Shown: positions 1 through 8,795 of the stretch, one piece after another
Layout: each line of letters starts with the position of its first letter
How positions within the stretch are numbered: the first letter of the stretch is position 1
Source: an uncultured Clostridia bacterium
Lineage (GTDB): Bacteria; Bacillota; Clostridia; Christensenellales; Borkfalkiaceae
Length of the DNA stretch: 64,000 nt
Assembly (NCBI GenBank): GCA_934247935.1
Contig: CAKQKE010000009.1
Span: 13,930 to 77,929 of the forward strand
Reading direction: 5' to 3'
Made by a program: the position numbers and the translations under genes
Notes under the pieces: generated by a model
The model's input: only the letters and a program-made list of their open reading frames with translations
What the model was told of the DNA's origin: nothing
The model's database searches: none

Positions 1-1
1 A

Positions 2-325
2 GCCTACAATTTGCCGAGTAGATTTATATTCCATACCGTCGGTCCGATAGTAAGCGGTAGAGTAACGGCTCAAAATCAAGCCGACCTTAAAAAATGTTAT
101 TTAAATTGCCTAAATAAAGTCGATGAGATGAAACTTAAAAGCATTGCGTTTTGTTGTATTTCGACGGGCATTTTCGGTTATCCGAAGGAAGAAGCGGCAC
201 TGCTTGCAATAAAAGTCGTTCAACAATACAAAAAGCAAACTGCAAGCGATATTAAAGTTATATTCGACGTGTTTACGGAGGAAGACTATGAATTATACAG
301 ACGAATACTCGAAAAAAACAGATGA
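2..325 (+). CDS. Macrodomain protein, C-terminal part (5' end outside window)
   Basis: The frame is open from base 2 and starts mid-protein (AYNLPSRFIFHTVGP). That stretch and the later CISTGIFGYPKEEAA segment match the conserved ligand-binding loops of macrodomains, which bind or hydrolyse ADP-ribose and O-acetyl-ADP-ribose. About 107 residues are present; a full domain is about 170-260, so the N-terminus is missing only because of the window edge. The gene overlaps the next one by 38 bp. This macrodomain-sirtuin order is the known arrangement of SirTM operons, where the sirtuin ADP-ribosylates a target protein and the macrodomain removes the mark. The target genes (lipoate ligase and GcvH-like in characterised operons) would lie upstream and cannot be seen. 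Confidence 0.85.
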   Translation, partial: AYNLPSRFIFHTVGPIVSGRVTAQNQADLKKCYLNCLNKVDEMKLKSIAFCCISTGIFGYPKEEAALLAIKVVQQYKKQTASDIKVIFDVFTEEDYELYRRILEKNR

Positions 326-1145
326 CTTGAAGTCGCTTATCGAAAACGCGGATGCAATCGTGATAGGCGCGGGTGCAGGGCTTTCTACTGCTGCGGGTTT
401 TACTTATTCGGGGCAGCGTTTTCATGAGAATTTTCACGATTTCGAAGCGAAATACAATTTTCACGATATGTATTCGGGTGGGTTTTATCCTTACGATACT
501 ACCGAAGAGTTCTGGGCGTACTGGTCGAGATATATTCTTATAAATCGTTATTCCGATCCGCCGAAACCTGTTTATAACGAACTTTATGAACTCGTAAAAG
601 ACAAAAATTACTTCGTTATCACGACAAACGTTGACCACTGTTTCCAGAAAGCGGGATTCGATAAACAAAGGCTGTTTTATACCCAAGGGGATTACGGTCT
701 TTTTCAGTGCTGTGTTCCTTGCCATAATAAAACTTACGATAACGAGGAAGTCGTTAAGCAAATGGTTGCCGAGCAAAAGAATATGAAAATACCGTCTTAT
801 CTCGTGCCAAAATGCCCCGTTTGCGGAAAGCCTATGACGATGAATTTGCGTTCCGACGACAAATTCGTCGAAGATGACGGTTGGCATCTCGCTTGCGAAA
901 GATATGAACGGTTTATAAAAGAAAATAAAAGTAAAAAAATTTTATATCTCGAACTCGGCGTCGGTATGAACACTCCCGTCATTATTAAATATCCGTTCTG
1001 GCGATTGACGGCGAAAAACAAAGCGGCAAAATACGCGTGCATAAATACCGATATTGCTTATGCTCCCGAAGAAATAAAAGAGCAGTCGTTGTGTTTTTCG
1101 GAAGATATAAACGAAGTACTAATTAAGTTAAGAGAGAATAAATAA
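288..1145 (+). CDS. Class M sirtuin (SirTM), NAD-dependent protein ADP-ribosyltransferase
   Basis: The 285-residue protein has the sirtuin NAD-binding motif GAGAGLSTAAG at residues 27-37 and TTNVDH at 112-117. TQGDYG at 132-137 stands where canonical sirtuins carry the catalytic histidine, which is the class M pattern. Four cysteines (C141/C145 region and C176/C179) form the zinc site. Class M enzymes are protein ADP-ribosyltransferases rather than deacylases, linked to oxidative-stress signalling in Staphylococcus and Streptococcus; function here is inferred from family. The ATG lies inside the macrodomain gene with GGAGG just upstream, so translation is probably coupled. Confidence 0.88.
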   Translation: MNYTDEYSKKTDDLKSLIENADAIVIGAGAGLSTAAGFTYSGQRFHENFHDFEAKYNFHDMYSGGFYPYDTTEEFWAYWSRYILINRYSDPPKPVYNELYELVKDKNYFVITTNVDHCFQKAGFDKQRLFYTQGDYGLFQCCVPCHNKTYDNEEVVKQMVAEQKNMKIPSYLVPKCPVCGKPMTMNLRSDDKFVEDDGWHLACERYERFIKENKSKKILYLELGVGMNTPVIIKYPFWRLTAKNKAAKYACINTDIAYAPEEIKEQSLCFSEDINEVLIKLRENK

Positions 1146-1259
1146 GCGGTAAAATATATATAAAAATCGCGTACAGTCTTTTAAAAGTTGCGGACAATTA
1201 TTTATATCTTTAGATTAAAAGTGAGAGTTATTTTTGGCTGTAAAAATATTATAAAAAAG

Positions 1260-1296
1260 GACGAGGTTCATTTTTTTAGCAACCTCGTCTTTAATT
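1260..1296 (+). terminator. Intrinsic terminator after the sirtuin gene
   Basis: GACGAGGTT (1260-1268) pairs with AACCTCGTC (1281-1289) and is followed by a T-rich tail. It lies between convergent transcription units and could serve both. Confidence 0.6.
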
Positions 1297-1303
1297 TATT
1301 AAG

Positions 1304-1456
1304 TTAAAATTTTCCGTTTTTACGCCATACGTATGCGATAAAAACGACAAGAATCGCCACATACGCTGCAAATAATAGGTGTTTTTTACAGCATAATCGA
1401 TATAGCAGCCGCAACAACCGCGAAAGGTGCGGCAAAAAGCGAAAGCAAAACGTCAA
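1304..1456 (-). pseudogene. Possible small membrane-protein remnant after yerC
   Basis: An open frame of about 50 codons (TTG start) follows the YerC-like gene on the same strand. Its second half encodes a hydrophobic segment (LLFAAYVAILVVFIAYVW), and another frame of the first half encodes VDVLLSLFAAPFAVVAAAI. Two membrane-like segments in different frames suggest a frameshifted small membrane protein, but chance is possible. No ribosome binding site is evident. Confidence 0.2.
1317..1346. repeat. Dispersed CATACGTATG palindrome, copy 1
   Basis: TTTTTACG, then CCATACGTATGCG, then ATAAAAACG. This is one member of a short palindrome family described in the findings. It lies within the small doubtful minus-strand frame 1304-1456. 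Confidence 0.5.
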
Positions 1457-1463
1457 CGCTTAT

Positions 1464-1733
1464 TTATTTCAATACCGATTTATAGCCTTTGCCGTATTTT
1501 ACGCATTTATTAACGCGAGAGAGTGTGGCTGATGAAATGCCCGTGGTTTCGATTATTTTTTCATAGGTTTCGCCATCGATTAAAAGTTTCGCCGACTGTA
1601 TGCGTTGAGCCATCGCTTCTATTTCTTTATAAGTGCACAAATCGTCGAACAAATCTTTAAATTGTTGTTTAGATTTTACTTCAGACAGGATTTCGTATAA
1701 AAAATCTATTTGATTGTTCATATCGTTTGACAT
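1464..1733 (-). CDS. YerC/YecD-family TrpR-like DNA-binding protein
   Basis: The 89-residue protein (motifs LFDDLCTYKEIEAMAQR and GISSATLSRVNKCV) matches the TrpR-superfamily YerC/YecD group of Firmicutes: an all-helical dimer with a helix-turn-helix near residues 55-75. It is the last gene of the amino-acid ABC transporter operon; its ATG lies 1 bp beyond the transporter ATPase stop, with only a weak ribosome binding site. By analogy with TrpR it may repress the operon in response to an amino acid; the ligand is unknown. The paired palindromes in the operon promoter (4437-4487) are the obvious candidate targets. The 89-residue length is normal for the family. Confidence 0.85.
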   Translation of the reverse strand: MSNDMNNQIDFLYEILSEVKSKQQFKDLFDDLCTYKEIEAMAQRIQSAKLLIDGETYEKIIETTGISSATLSRVNKCVKYGKGYKSVLK

Positions 1734-1734
1734 T

Positions 1735-2589
1735 TCAGTTACCGTCCTTTTCGTTTACTGCGGATAAAAAGTTTTTAAGCGTTTGGGTTTTTGGATTATC
1801 GAAAATTTCTTGCGGCGTTCCCGCTTCCACGATTTCGCCTTGCGACATAAAAATCACTTTATCTGACACGTTTTTTGCAAAATTCATCTCGTGCGTTACG
1901 ATAATCATAGCCCTTTCGTCGCTTTTTAATGATTTAATTACTTTAAGCACTTCGCCCGTAAGTTCCGGGTCTAATGCGCTTGTCGGTTCGTCGAAACAGA
2001 GCAGACAAGGGTTTAAAGCGATAGCCCTTGCGATTGCGGCGCGTTGTTGTTGCCCGCCCGAAAGTTGGTGCGGGTACGAGTCTATTTTACTTTCCAAACC
2101 TACTTTTGTCAATATCTCTTTGCATTTGTTTTGTATTACTTCGTTGATTTTGCTTTCGGTTATCTCGTCGCCGAAGTAATATTTAATTATTCCGTCGTAA
2201 ATTTTTTGATTGTTGTTTTTTTTGCCCTTGTTTTTTATGCTTTCTTTAATCAAAAGTTCGGGTGCAAGCGTCACGTTTTTAAGTATAGAGTAGTGGGGGA
2301 AAAGGTTAAACGATTGAAAAACAAGCCCGATAGAAAGTCTTTTCGCGCGCTTTTCGTTTTCGGTGAGTTTGTCTATAGACCCCGAAAACATTTCTTCGCC
2401 GTCGAGATAAAAACTGCCTTCGTCCACGCTTTCAAGAAAGTTTATGCACCTGAGCAGAGTCGTTTTTCCGCTGCCCGATGAGCCGATTACAGATACGACT
2501 TCACCTTTTTCAATCGAAAAGCCCACGTTTTTCAATGCTTCAACCGAGCCGAACGTTTTATTTACGTCTTTTATAGTTAAAAATGCCAT
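1735..2589 (-). CDS. Polar amino-acid ABC transporter, ATP-binding subunit (GlnQ/HisP type)
   Basis: Walker A GSSGSGKT is at residues 36-43, the ABC signature is LSGGQQQR, and Walker B is LLCFDEPTSAL. The subunit energises uptake of a polar amino acid through the permease encoded 1 bp upstream. At 284 residues it is about 40 longer than usual GlnQ proteins. The excess is a lysine- and asparagine-rich insertion between the Q-loop and the signature (about residues 115-155). The neighbours (permease, binding protein) make the family assignment firm; the substrate is not determined. Confidence 0.9.
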   Translation of the reverse strand: MAFLTIKDVNKTFGSVEALKNVGFSIEKGEVVSVIGSSGSGKTTLLRCINFLESVDEGSFYLDGEEMFSGSIDKLTENEKRAKRLSIGLVFQSFNLFPHYSILKNVTLAPELLIKESIKNKGKKNNNQKIYDGIIKYYFGDEITESKINEVIQNKCKEILTKVGLESKIDSYPHQLSGGQQQRAAIARAIALNPCLLCFDEPTSALDPELTGEVLKVIKSLKSDERAMIIVTHEMNFAKNVSDKVIFMSQGEIVEAGTPQEIFDNPKTQTLKNFLSAVNEKDGN

Positions 2590-2590
2590 A

Positions 2591-3289
2591 TCACACCTTA
2601 TAATAACTTAATTTCTTTTCCAAATGATTAAACAGCAGGGTAAGTATGCCCACGAAAGCAAGATAAAACGCTCCCGAATAAAATAGCGGCCAAATCAATG
2701 CCTTGCTCGTGAAAGTATACGCCGACATTACAATTTCCACAACGCCTATTACTCTTGCGAGTGCGGTGTCTTTTACGAGAGTTATTACTTCATTAGACAT
2801 TGGCGCGGCGATGCGTTTTATTACTTGCATAAGCGTGATGTTGAAAAATATTTGTTTTTTCGTCATGCCAAGCACTTGTCCCGCTTCGATTTGTCCTTTG
2901 GGTATACCTTCGATGCCGCCCCTGAATATTTCCGAAAAATAACAAGCGTAGTTAAACACGAAAGCGACCACCGTGGCGATAAAAGGTCCGCCGTTTTTAA
3001 TTCCGTAATTAAAGTAAAACGAATTGTCTATTTCGCCCCAAAAATTAGTGCCGCTTTTGGATATCATTCCGGGTAAATAATAGACGATAAAAAGTTGAAG
3101 CATAAGGGGTACGCCTCTTATGATCCAGACTATTACTTTAAAAAATATTCTAAGCGGGGCGAATTTGCTCATTGTAAACAAAGAAATCAAAAGTCCCAGC
3201 GGAAGAGATAATATTAAAGTCAGTAAAAACAGCAGCAGCGTTACGCCGAAGCCCTCTAACAAACTGCGCGTAACAGTCAAAAAATCCAT
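2591..3289 (-). CDS. Polar amino-acid ABC transporter, permease subunit (HisM/GlnP type)
   Basis: The 232-residue integral membrane protein has several hydrophobic segments and the conserved cytoplasmic loop around EIFRGGIEGIPKGQIEAGQVLG (the EAA loop that contacts the ATPase). Only one permease is encoded, implying a homodimer. Its stop is 1 bp before the ATPase start. Confidence 0.9.
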   Translation of the reverse strand: MDFLTVTRSLLEGFGVTLLLFLLTLILSLPLGLLISLFTMSKFAPLRIFFKVIVWIIRGVPLMLQLFIVYYLPGMISKSGTNFWGEIDNSFYFNYGIKNGGPFIATVVAFVFNYACYFSEIFRGGIEGIPKGQIEAGQVLGMTKKQIFFNITLMQVIKRIAAPMSNEVITLVKDTALARVIGVVEIVMSAYTFTSKALIWPLFYSGAFYLAFVGILTLLFNHLEKKLSYYKV

Positions 3290-3472
3290 AATAATTGTCC
3301 TTTTGTATTTGTTTTGTCTCGATTTTCGGTTGATCTACGATAAAAATTTTACACAATTTATGCGTTCTGCTTTTTATGATGTAAAATGATAATCAATTTT
3401 TATCGGGACGTTGTGTTGTGTGTCTGTGTAAGTTTTGCCTTTAAAACTAAAAAGAGTATCTGAATTCGACAA

Positions 3473-3505
3473 AACAAACCTTGCGGTTTTTTCGCAAAGT
3501 TTGTT
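3473..3505 (-). terminator. Hairpin between binding-protein and permease genes
   Basis: Arms AACAAACCTTGCG (3473-3485) and CGCAAAGTTTGTT (3493-3505) form a stable stem in the minus-strand transcript. Such hairpins after the first gene often attenuate the operon or stabilise the binding-protein mRNA; the T-run is weak. The rest of the 278-bp gap shows nothing else. Confidence 0.5.
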
Positions 3506-3567
3506 TTTAAAATCGTTTAAATTGTAATGCGCTTTTTACGCTTATGCGGTTATTCGGCTGTCAGATT

Positions 3568-4395
3568 TTATTCAAAATTTGTAATTACCGAAGTTTCCAA
3601 GCCGTATTTTTTAGCGAGTTCTGCAAGATATCCGAGTTCGGCATAAGCCTTAATCATATAATTGACTTTTGCTGTGAGTTGGCTGCCTTTTTTAAAGCCG
3701 ACTGCATAATATTCCGCTTCGATTTCGATGCCTTCGTTTATTACAAGGTTTTTATAGTCGCCTTGCCCCACGATTGATTTAGCGAGTAAAAGGTCGATTA
3801 CTGCATATTGACAAGTACCCATATTTACGTCTCTTACGGCGTCCATTTGCGAAGTGACGGGCTTTGCGTTAAACTTTGCGGTTATTCCGTTGGCGTAACT
3901 TTCACCCGCCGAACCTACTTCATATCCCACCGCTTTGCCGGCAAAATCGTCCACGGAAGTGAGGTTGGGGGTAGATGATTTTTTAACTATGCATTGCGCG
4001 TTTGTCATATAATACACGCTGAAATCTACCTTTTCGCTTCTTTGCACGCCGTCGTCGTCGGCAACGTTCGCGGTAAATCCGTTCCACAAACAGTCTACAG
4101 TGCCGCCCTCGAGTTCGGTATATTTATTGCTCCAATCGATAAGTTTAAATTTTACTTCATAACCGAGCGAATTAAACACCATAAGCGCAAGTTCGGTATC
4201 GAAACCTTTAAGCACACCGTTGTCATCGGTGTAATTCATGGGTTTGTAATCGGTGTAACCGACGGTAAGTGTCTTTGTCCTTACGTTTACAATTTTATCG
4301 TTGCCGCCACCGGTTTTGTTTGCGCATGCGCCGAACGATAACGTTGTCATAATCGATAAAATAAATACGGTAATAATTTTAAATGCCTTTTTCAT
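3568..4395 (-). CDS. Amino-acid ABC transporter substrate-binding lipoprotein
   Basis: The 275-residue type-3 periplasmic-binding-protein fold shows LTVGYTDYKPMNYTDDNG and GFDTELALMVFNSLGY near the N-terminus and GKAVGYEVGSAGE mid-protein. It has a lipoprotein signal peptide with lipobox ending at C24 (LSFGAC). The start is the ATG at 4395, because AGGAGA sits 6 bp upstream; an in-frame ATG at 4413 lies upstream of that site and is less likely. It is the first gene of the operon and captures the amino acid outside the membrane. Confidence 0.9.
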   Translation of the reverse strand: MKKAFKIITVFILSIMTTLSFGACANKTGGGNDKIVNVRTKTLTVGYTDYKPMNYTDDNGVLKGFDTELALMVFNSLGYEVKFKLIDWSNKYTELEGGTVDCLWNGFTANVADDDGVQRSEKVDFSVYYMTNAQCIVKKSSTPNLTSVDDFAGKAVGYEVGSAGESYANGITAKFNAKPVTSQMDAVRDVNMGTCQYAVIDLLLAKSIVGQGDYKNLVINEGIEIEAEYYAVGFKKGSQLTAKVNYMIKAYAELGYLAELAKKYGLETSVITNFE

Positions 4396-4436
4396 AAGTA
4401 TTCTCCTTGACATTTTTATTAAATTTCACTTTAACA

Positions 4437-4494
4437 CTTTAATGCGTTAAAGCAAGCATGCGTTTATTATACTTTAGTGCGCTAAAGTTGTCAA
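4437..4494 (-). promoter_or_regulatory. Operon promoter with two 16-bp palindromic operators
   Basis: On the minus strand TTGACA (4489-4494) and TATAAT (4466-4471) are separated by exactly 17 bp. The spacer is filled by the palindrome CTTTAGTGCGCTAAAG (4472-4487). A second copy, CTTTAATGCGTTAAAG (4437-4452), lies downstream of the -10, 35 bp centre to centre. Placement fits repression. The YerC/TrpR-like protein encoded at the end of this operon is the likely ligand-responsive repressor (inference). Confidence 0.75.
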
Positions 4495-5010
4495 GCGTTT
4501 TTAAGGGGTAATTTAAAATTTTTTTATCGTGACATTATCGGCGGATTTTCGGCAAATCGTAGGGGTTGATTTTGTGGGGTTTAAAGGGGCGTCGGGTTGT
4601 TGCGGATATTTTTGCGTATTATAATAATGATAATACTTTTACCTGTAAAAATATAAATTTAAAGGATCATATATAAAGATGGCAGATTTTACCGTTGACT
4701 TTTTTAGCGCATACGTATTGCGCAAAAACGTTAAGACAAGGTAAAAAGCCAATAACGAGACATTGATAATGACGCTAAACACTTAAAATATATATAAAAC
4801 GATAATTATAAATAAAGTAGCGTTTAAATAAATCGGCACAAAAATTAATAAAATGGTTTGACATAAAAAAATCAAGAGTATATAATGTGTAATGCAATAA
4901 AAAGAATTTAATTTTAACCTGAATTTTTAGCCGATATAAGATTAATTTAAAATTTCTTCGGTAAAGTTTTGGCAAAAATTGAGATTTTTTTAAAAAAAGG
5001 AGATAAAAAG
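4495..5010. other. Intergenic region before the lipoprotein pair
   Basis: About 0.5 kb without a supported gene. It holds one dispersed palindrome (4700-4730) and AT-rich sequence; AAAGGAGA at about 4996-5003 is the ribosome binding site of the next gene. I see no convincing promoter. Confidence 0.4.
4700..4730. repeat. Dispersed palindrome, copy 2
   Basis: AGCGCATACGTATTGCGC flanked by a T-run and AAAAACG; a dyad centred on ATACGTAT. Confidence 0.5.
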
Positions 5011-6726
5011 ATGAAAAGAGTAATATCGCTTTTAATAGCGTGCGTGCTTACGGTTGTGTGCGCGGTCGGTTTCGTCGGTTGCGGAAAAGACGGGGCAAAC
5101 GGCAAAAACGGAGCAAACGGACAAGACGGAAAATCCGCATACCAAATTTGGCTCGACAACGGACACAGCGGAACGGAGCAAGATTTTTTGAATTGGCTTA
5201 AAGGAGAAAAGGGCGACCAAGGTCAACAAGGTACACCCGGACAAAACGGTGCTAACGGTCAGGACGGTCAAAACGGAAAAGACGGCGTGGGTATTGCCGA
5301 CATAAAAATCGAAAACGGCAAACTTTACGTAAAGTATACAAACGGCAACGATTACGTTGACTTAGGTCAGGTAAAAGGAGCGGACGGACAAAACGGCACA
5401 AACGGAACCACTCCTACGATTGAAATATCTGCCGACGGTTATTGGGTAATCGGCGGAATAAAGACCGAAGCAAAAGCAGTCGGAACTAACGGTAAAGACG
5501 GGGCAAACGGAACCGACGGCAAGGACGGTACTAACGGTAAAGACGGAGCAAACGGGAAGTCGGCATATGAAATCTGGCTTGCATGCGGAAACACCGGCAG
5601 TGAAGAGGACTTTTTGAACTGGATTAAAGGTTCGGCGGGAGAAAACGGAGAACAAGGCAAATCGGCATATGAAGTATTCAAGGATTATTATCCCGAATAC
5701 ACCGGCAGCGAAAAAGATTGGATAACGGCTGTTGCCATGGGAGACAAGTGCGCGCTTTTCGGGCATAAGTACGACGACGGAGTAATTACAAAACAACCCA
5801 CAAAGGACGCAACGGGCGAAATGACTTACACTTGTTCGGTTTGTAAACAAACAAAAACCGAAGAATTGCCGAAATTGGAAGTTCCTGCAACGTATGAAGA
5901 AAACGGAAGAAAATACGTAAATTGGGGGACATATCCTCAAACTCGCGTAAGCGATGCGGCTTTAGTTGCCGAATTAAATAAATTGACCGAAACAAACAGC
6001 AGAGGATATTATTCGTATAACGGCGAAGAGTACGCAAAATTAACGGCAACGCCGTATGCAACGGGCGACGCTTATTTATACAGCGACGGCACGGCAGTAA
6101 CCAGCAGTACGACCGAGTGGTTTAAAGTTGAACCCATTAAATGGAAAGTCGGCGTGACGGAAACCGACGCTGTTAAGGTGATAAGTGCGGTAGTACTCGA
6201 TATATCTTATTATTATGAAAATGAGGAAAGCAGGACTATAGACGGAGAGACGATATATTCCAACAATTACAAATACTCTACTTTAAGAGAGTTTTTGAAT
6301 AACGGTTTTTATAACACTGCGTTTACTTTGATGCAGCAAAGCGCAATACTTACGACCGAAGTGGATAACAGTGTAGACGGTACTAATTACACGCTTTATC
6401 ATAAATCCACAAAGTACGCTTGCGAAAATACTTTTGATAAAATATATGCGTTAAGTTATAGAGAGGTAAGTATGTCTTACTTTGGAGATAGTACGGAAAC
6501 GGCAACTAATGAAAGAATACTTAAAGTAACCGATTATGCAAAAGCAAAAGGCGTATATTGGGGAGTAGAGAGTTCTACATACGGCGGTAATTGGTGGCTT
6601 CGTTCGCCAAATTGCTTAAATGAGAGTACCGCAAGTTATGTTCATGCCAGCAGCAGTTTAATGTTCGACTCTGTCAGTAACACTCAAATAGGCGTTGCGC
6701 CCGCAATGCGATTAAGTATTGCTTAA
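5011..6726 (+). CDS. Collagen-like-repeat lipoprotein with C-terminal DUF6273-like domain
   Basis: The 571-residue surface lipoprotein has a signal peptide with lipobox cysteine C24 (VGFVGC). It is followed by Gly-X-Y-like stretches (GANGKNGANGQDG, GTDGKDGTNGKDG) that alternate with modules of the SAYQIWLDNGHSGTEQDFLNWLKG type, familiar from surface and tail-fibre proteins. Next comes a Cys/His segment (FGHKYDDG, TCSVCKQTKTEE) and a C-terminal domain with NWGTYPQ, EPIKWKV and NWWLRSP, typical of DUF6273. Role unknown; probably cell-surface binding or structure. The start is the ATG behind AAAGGAGAT. The next gene is a paralogue 19 bp away. Confidence 0.8.
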   Translation: MKRVISLLIACVLTVVCAVGFVGCGKDGANGKNGANGQDGKSAYQIWLDNGHSGTEQDFLNWLKGEKGDQGQQGTPGQNGANGQDGQNGKDGVGIADIKIENGKLYVKYTNGNDYVDLGQVKGADGQNGTNGTTPTIEISADGYWVIGGIKTEAKAVGTNGKDGANGTDGKDGTNGKDGANGKSAYEIWLACGNTGSEEDFLNWIKGSAGENGEQGKSAYEVFKDYYPEYTGSEKDWITAVAMGDKCALFGHKYDDGVITKQPTKDATGEMTYTCSVCKQTKTEELPKLEVPATYEENGRKYVNWGTYPQTRVSDAALVAELNKLTETNSRGYYSYNGEEYAKLTATPYATGDAYLYSDGTAVTSSTTEWFKVEPIKWKVGVTETDAVKVISAVVLDISYYYENEESRTIDGETIYSNNYKYSTLREFLNNGFYNTAFTLMQQSAILTTEVDNSVDGTNYTLYHKSTKYACENTFDKIYALSYREVSMSYFGDSTETATNERILKVTDYAKAKGVYWGVESSTYGGNWWLRSPNCLNESTASYVHASSSLMFDSVSNTQIGVAPAMRLSIA

Positions 6727-6745
6727 ATAAAAAGGAGATAAAAAT

Positions 6746-8434
6746 ATGAAAAGAATAATATCGCTTTTAATAGCGTGCGTGCTTACGGTTGTATGTGCGG
6801 TCGGTTTTGTAGGTTGCGGAAAAGACGGAACAAACGGTAAAAACGGATTAAACGGGCAAGACGGAAAATCCGCGTACCAAATCTGGCTCGACAACGGACA
6901 CAGCGGAACGGAGCAAGACTTTTTGAATTGGCTTAAAGGCGAAAAGGGCGACCAAGGTCAACAAGGTACACCCGGACAAAACGGTGCTAACGGTCAGGAC
7001 GGGCAGAACGGAAAAGACGGCGTGGGTATTGCCGACATAAAAATCGAAAACGGCAAACTTTACGTAAAGTATACAAACGGCAACGATTACGTTGACTTAG
7101 GTCAGGTAAAAGGAGCGGACGGACAAAACGGCACAAACGGAACCACTCCTACGATTGAAATATCTGCCGACGGTTATTGGGTAATCGGCGGAATAAAGAC
7201 CGAAGCAAAAGCAGTCGGAACTAACGGTAAAGACGGGGCAAACGGAACCGACGGCAAGGACGGTACTAACGGTAAAGACGGAGCAAACGGGAAGTCGGCA
7301 TATGAAATCTGGCTTGCATGCGGAAACACCGGCAGTGAAGAGGACTTTTTGAACTGGATTAAAGGTTCGGCAGGTGAAAAGGGCGCAAACGGAAAATCCG
7401 CTTACGAAATTTTCAAAGACTATTACCCCGATTACACGGGCAGCGAAATGGATTGGATAACGGCTGTTGCAACGGGCGACAAATGCGCGCTTTTCGGACA
7501 TAAGTACGACGACGGCGTAATTACCAAACAACCCACAAAGGACGCAACGGGCGAAAAGACTTACACTTGCTCGGTTTGCAAAAAAACGAAAACCGAAGAA
7601 TTGCCCAAGTTGGAAGTTCCTACAGTGTATGAAGAAAACGGAAGAAAATACGCAAATTGGGGCAGTTATCCTCAAACGCACGTTAGCGACGAAAGTTTAA
7701 TTTCCGAATTGAATAAATTGACCGAGACAAACGGCAAAGGGTATTATACGTATAACGGCGAAGAATACGCCAAAGTAACCGCTACGCCTTACAAGACGGG
7801 CGACGCTTATTTATACAGCGACGGCACGGCAGTAACAAAAAACACGACCGAATGGTTTAAAGTTGAACCGATTAAATGGAGAGTGCTTGAAGAAAATGAC
7901 GGCACAGTTAAAGTGATTAGCGATTTAATACTCGACGCGTCTTGTTACTATGTGAAAGATGCTTATAGGACCATAGACGGAGAGACGATATATCCCAACA
8001 ATTACAAACATTCTACTTTAAGAGAATTTTTAAATAACGGTTTTTATAATTCGGCGTTTACAACTACGCAGCAAAACGCAATACTTACGACCGAAGTGGA
8101 TAACAGCGCAAGCACTACAAGTAATTCTACAACTAAATATGCATGTGAAAACACGTTGGATAAGATGTATGCGTTGAGTAGCGAGGAGTGTAATTCTACA
8201 TACTTTGCAAGCAATGCAGAAAAGCAAATTAAAGCAACGGATTTTGCAAAAGCAAAGGGCGTATATTTGGGGACGGGAGACTATAAAGATTGCGGGTGTT
8301 GGTGGCTTCGTTCGCCTATCGGTGATTACGATAGTCGCGTTGAAAGTGTCTACGGTGGCGGCTATAACGGCCCTAACAATGTTTATTTTGCTAATATCGG
8401 CGTTGTGCCCGCAATGCAATTAAGCGTCGCTTGA
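6746..8434 (+). CDS. Paralogous collagen-like lipoprotein (tandem duplicate)
   Basis: The 562-residue protein has the same architecture as its neighbour: lipobox C24 (VGFVGC), collagen-like repeats, SAYEIW-type modules, FGHKYDDG Cys-rich segment, and a DUF6273-like end with WWLRSP. The first half is nearly identical at the DNA level to the upstream copy, including about 358 bp (7014-7371) with no difference that I can see. The C-terminal halves have diverged clearly. This points to recent duplication or gene conversion of the 5' half. AAAGGAGATAAAAAT precedes the ATG. Confidence 0.8.
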   Translation: MKRIISLLIACVLTVVCAVGFVGCGKDGTNGKNGLNGQDGKSAYQIWLDNGHSGTEQDFLNWLKGEKGDQGQQGTPGQNGANGQDGQNGKDGVGIADIKIENGKLYVKYTNGNDYVDLGQVKGADGQNGTNGTTPTIEISADGYWVIGGIKTEAKAVGTNGKDGANGTDGKDGTNGKDGANGKSAYEIWLACGNTGSEEDFLNWIKGSAGEKGANGKSAYEIFKDYYPDYTGSEMDWITAVATGDKCALFGHKYDDGVITKQPTKDATGEKTYTCSVCKKTKTEELPKLEVPTVYEENGRKYANWGSYPQTHVSDESLISELNKLTETNGKGYYTYNGEEYAKVTATPYKTGDAYLYSDGTAVTKNTTEWFKVEPIKWRVLEENDGTVKVISDLILDASCYYVKDAYRTIDGETIYPNNYKHSTLREFLNNGFYNSAFTTTQQNAILTTEVDNSASTTSNSTTKYACENTLDKMYALSSEECNSTYFASNAEKQIKATDFAKAKGVYLGTGDYKDCGCWWLRSPIGDYDSRVESVYGGGYNGPNNVYFANIGVVPAMQLSVA

Positions 8435-8565
8435 GACTAATTTAAAATTTTCGGCATAAAATATTATTAAAATCTTGAGATAAAACTACAAAACACACTT
8501 TGCAACGTTAAATTGTTTTATATATTTTTAGCGTTTGTAAAGGAAGAAAAACTAAACAAATGCAC

Positions 8566-8637
8566 AATAGCGATAAAGTTTTTTAAGCGTTTAAATTAAA
8601 AACCGCCTTAAATAATAATTCTTTATCGCTATTTTTA
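8566..8637 (+). terminator. Stem with long loop downstream of the lipoprotein pair
   Basis: AATAGCGATAAAG (8566-8578) is perfectly complementary to CTTTATCGCTATT (8621-8633), followed by TTTATGTTTTTT. The 42-base loop is long for a terminator. The rest of the 361-bp gap holds only the next promoter. Confidence 0.5.
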
Positions 8638-8727
8638 TGTTTTTTCGCGTTTAATTTGCGACTTTTTGTGATTTTTTACTGTTAAATCGATATTTTGCGC
8701 GTCAAAAGCATTATTTTTAAAAAATGA

Positions 8728-8756
8728 TTTACTTTTGTATCTTTATATGATATAAT
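8728..8756 (+). promoter_or_regulatory. Sigma-A promoter of the CorC/HlyC-type gene
   Basis: TTTACT (8728-8733), 17 bp, TATAAT (8751-8756). The start codon follows about 40 bp downstream. Confidence 0.6.
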
Positions 8757-8795
8757 AGAAAAACAAATTTATGTAAAGGAGAAAATTCTATTCTA

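Noticed and set aside
5362..7681. Minus-strand frames opposite the lipoprotein genes
   Set aside because: Two nearly identical frames occur only because the lipoprotein genes are duplicated; they have low-complexity composition and no start signals.
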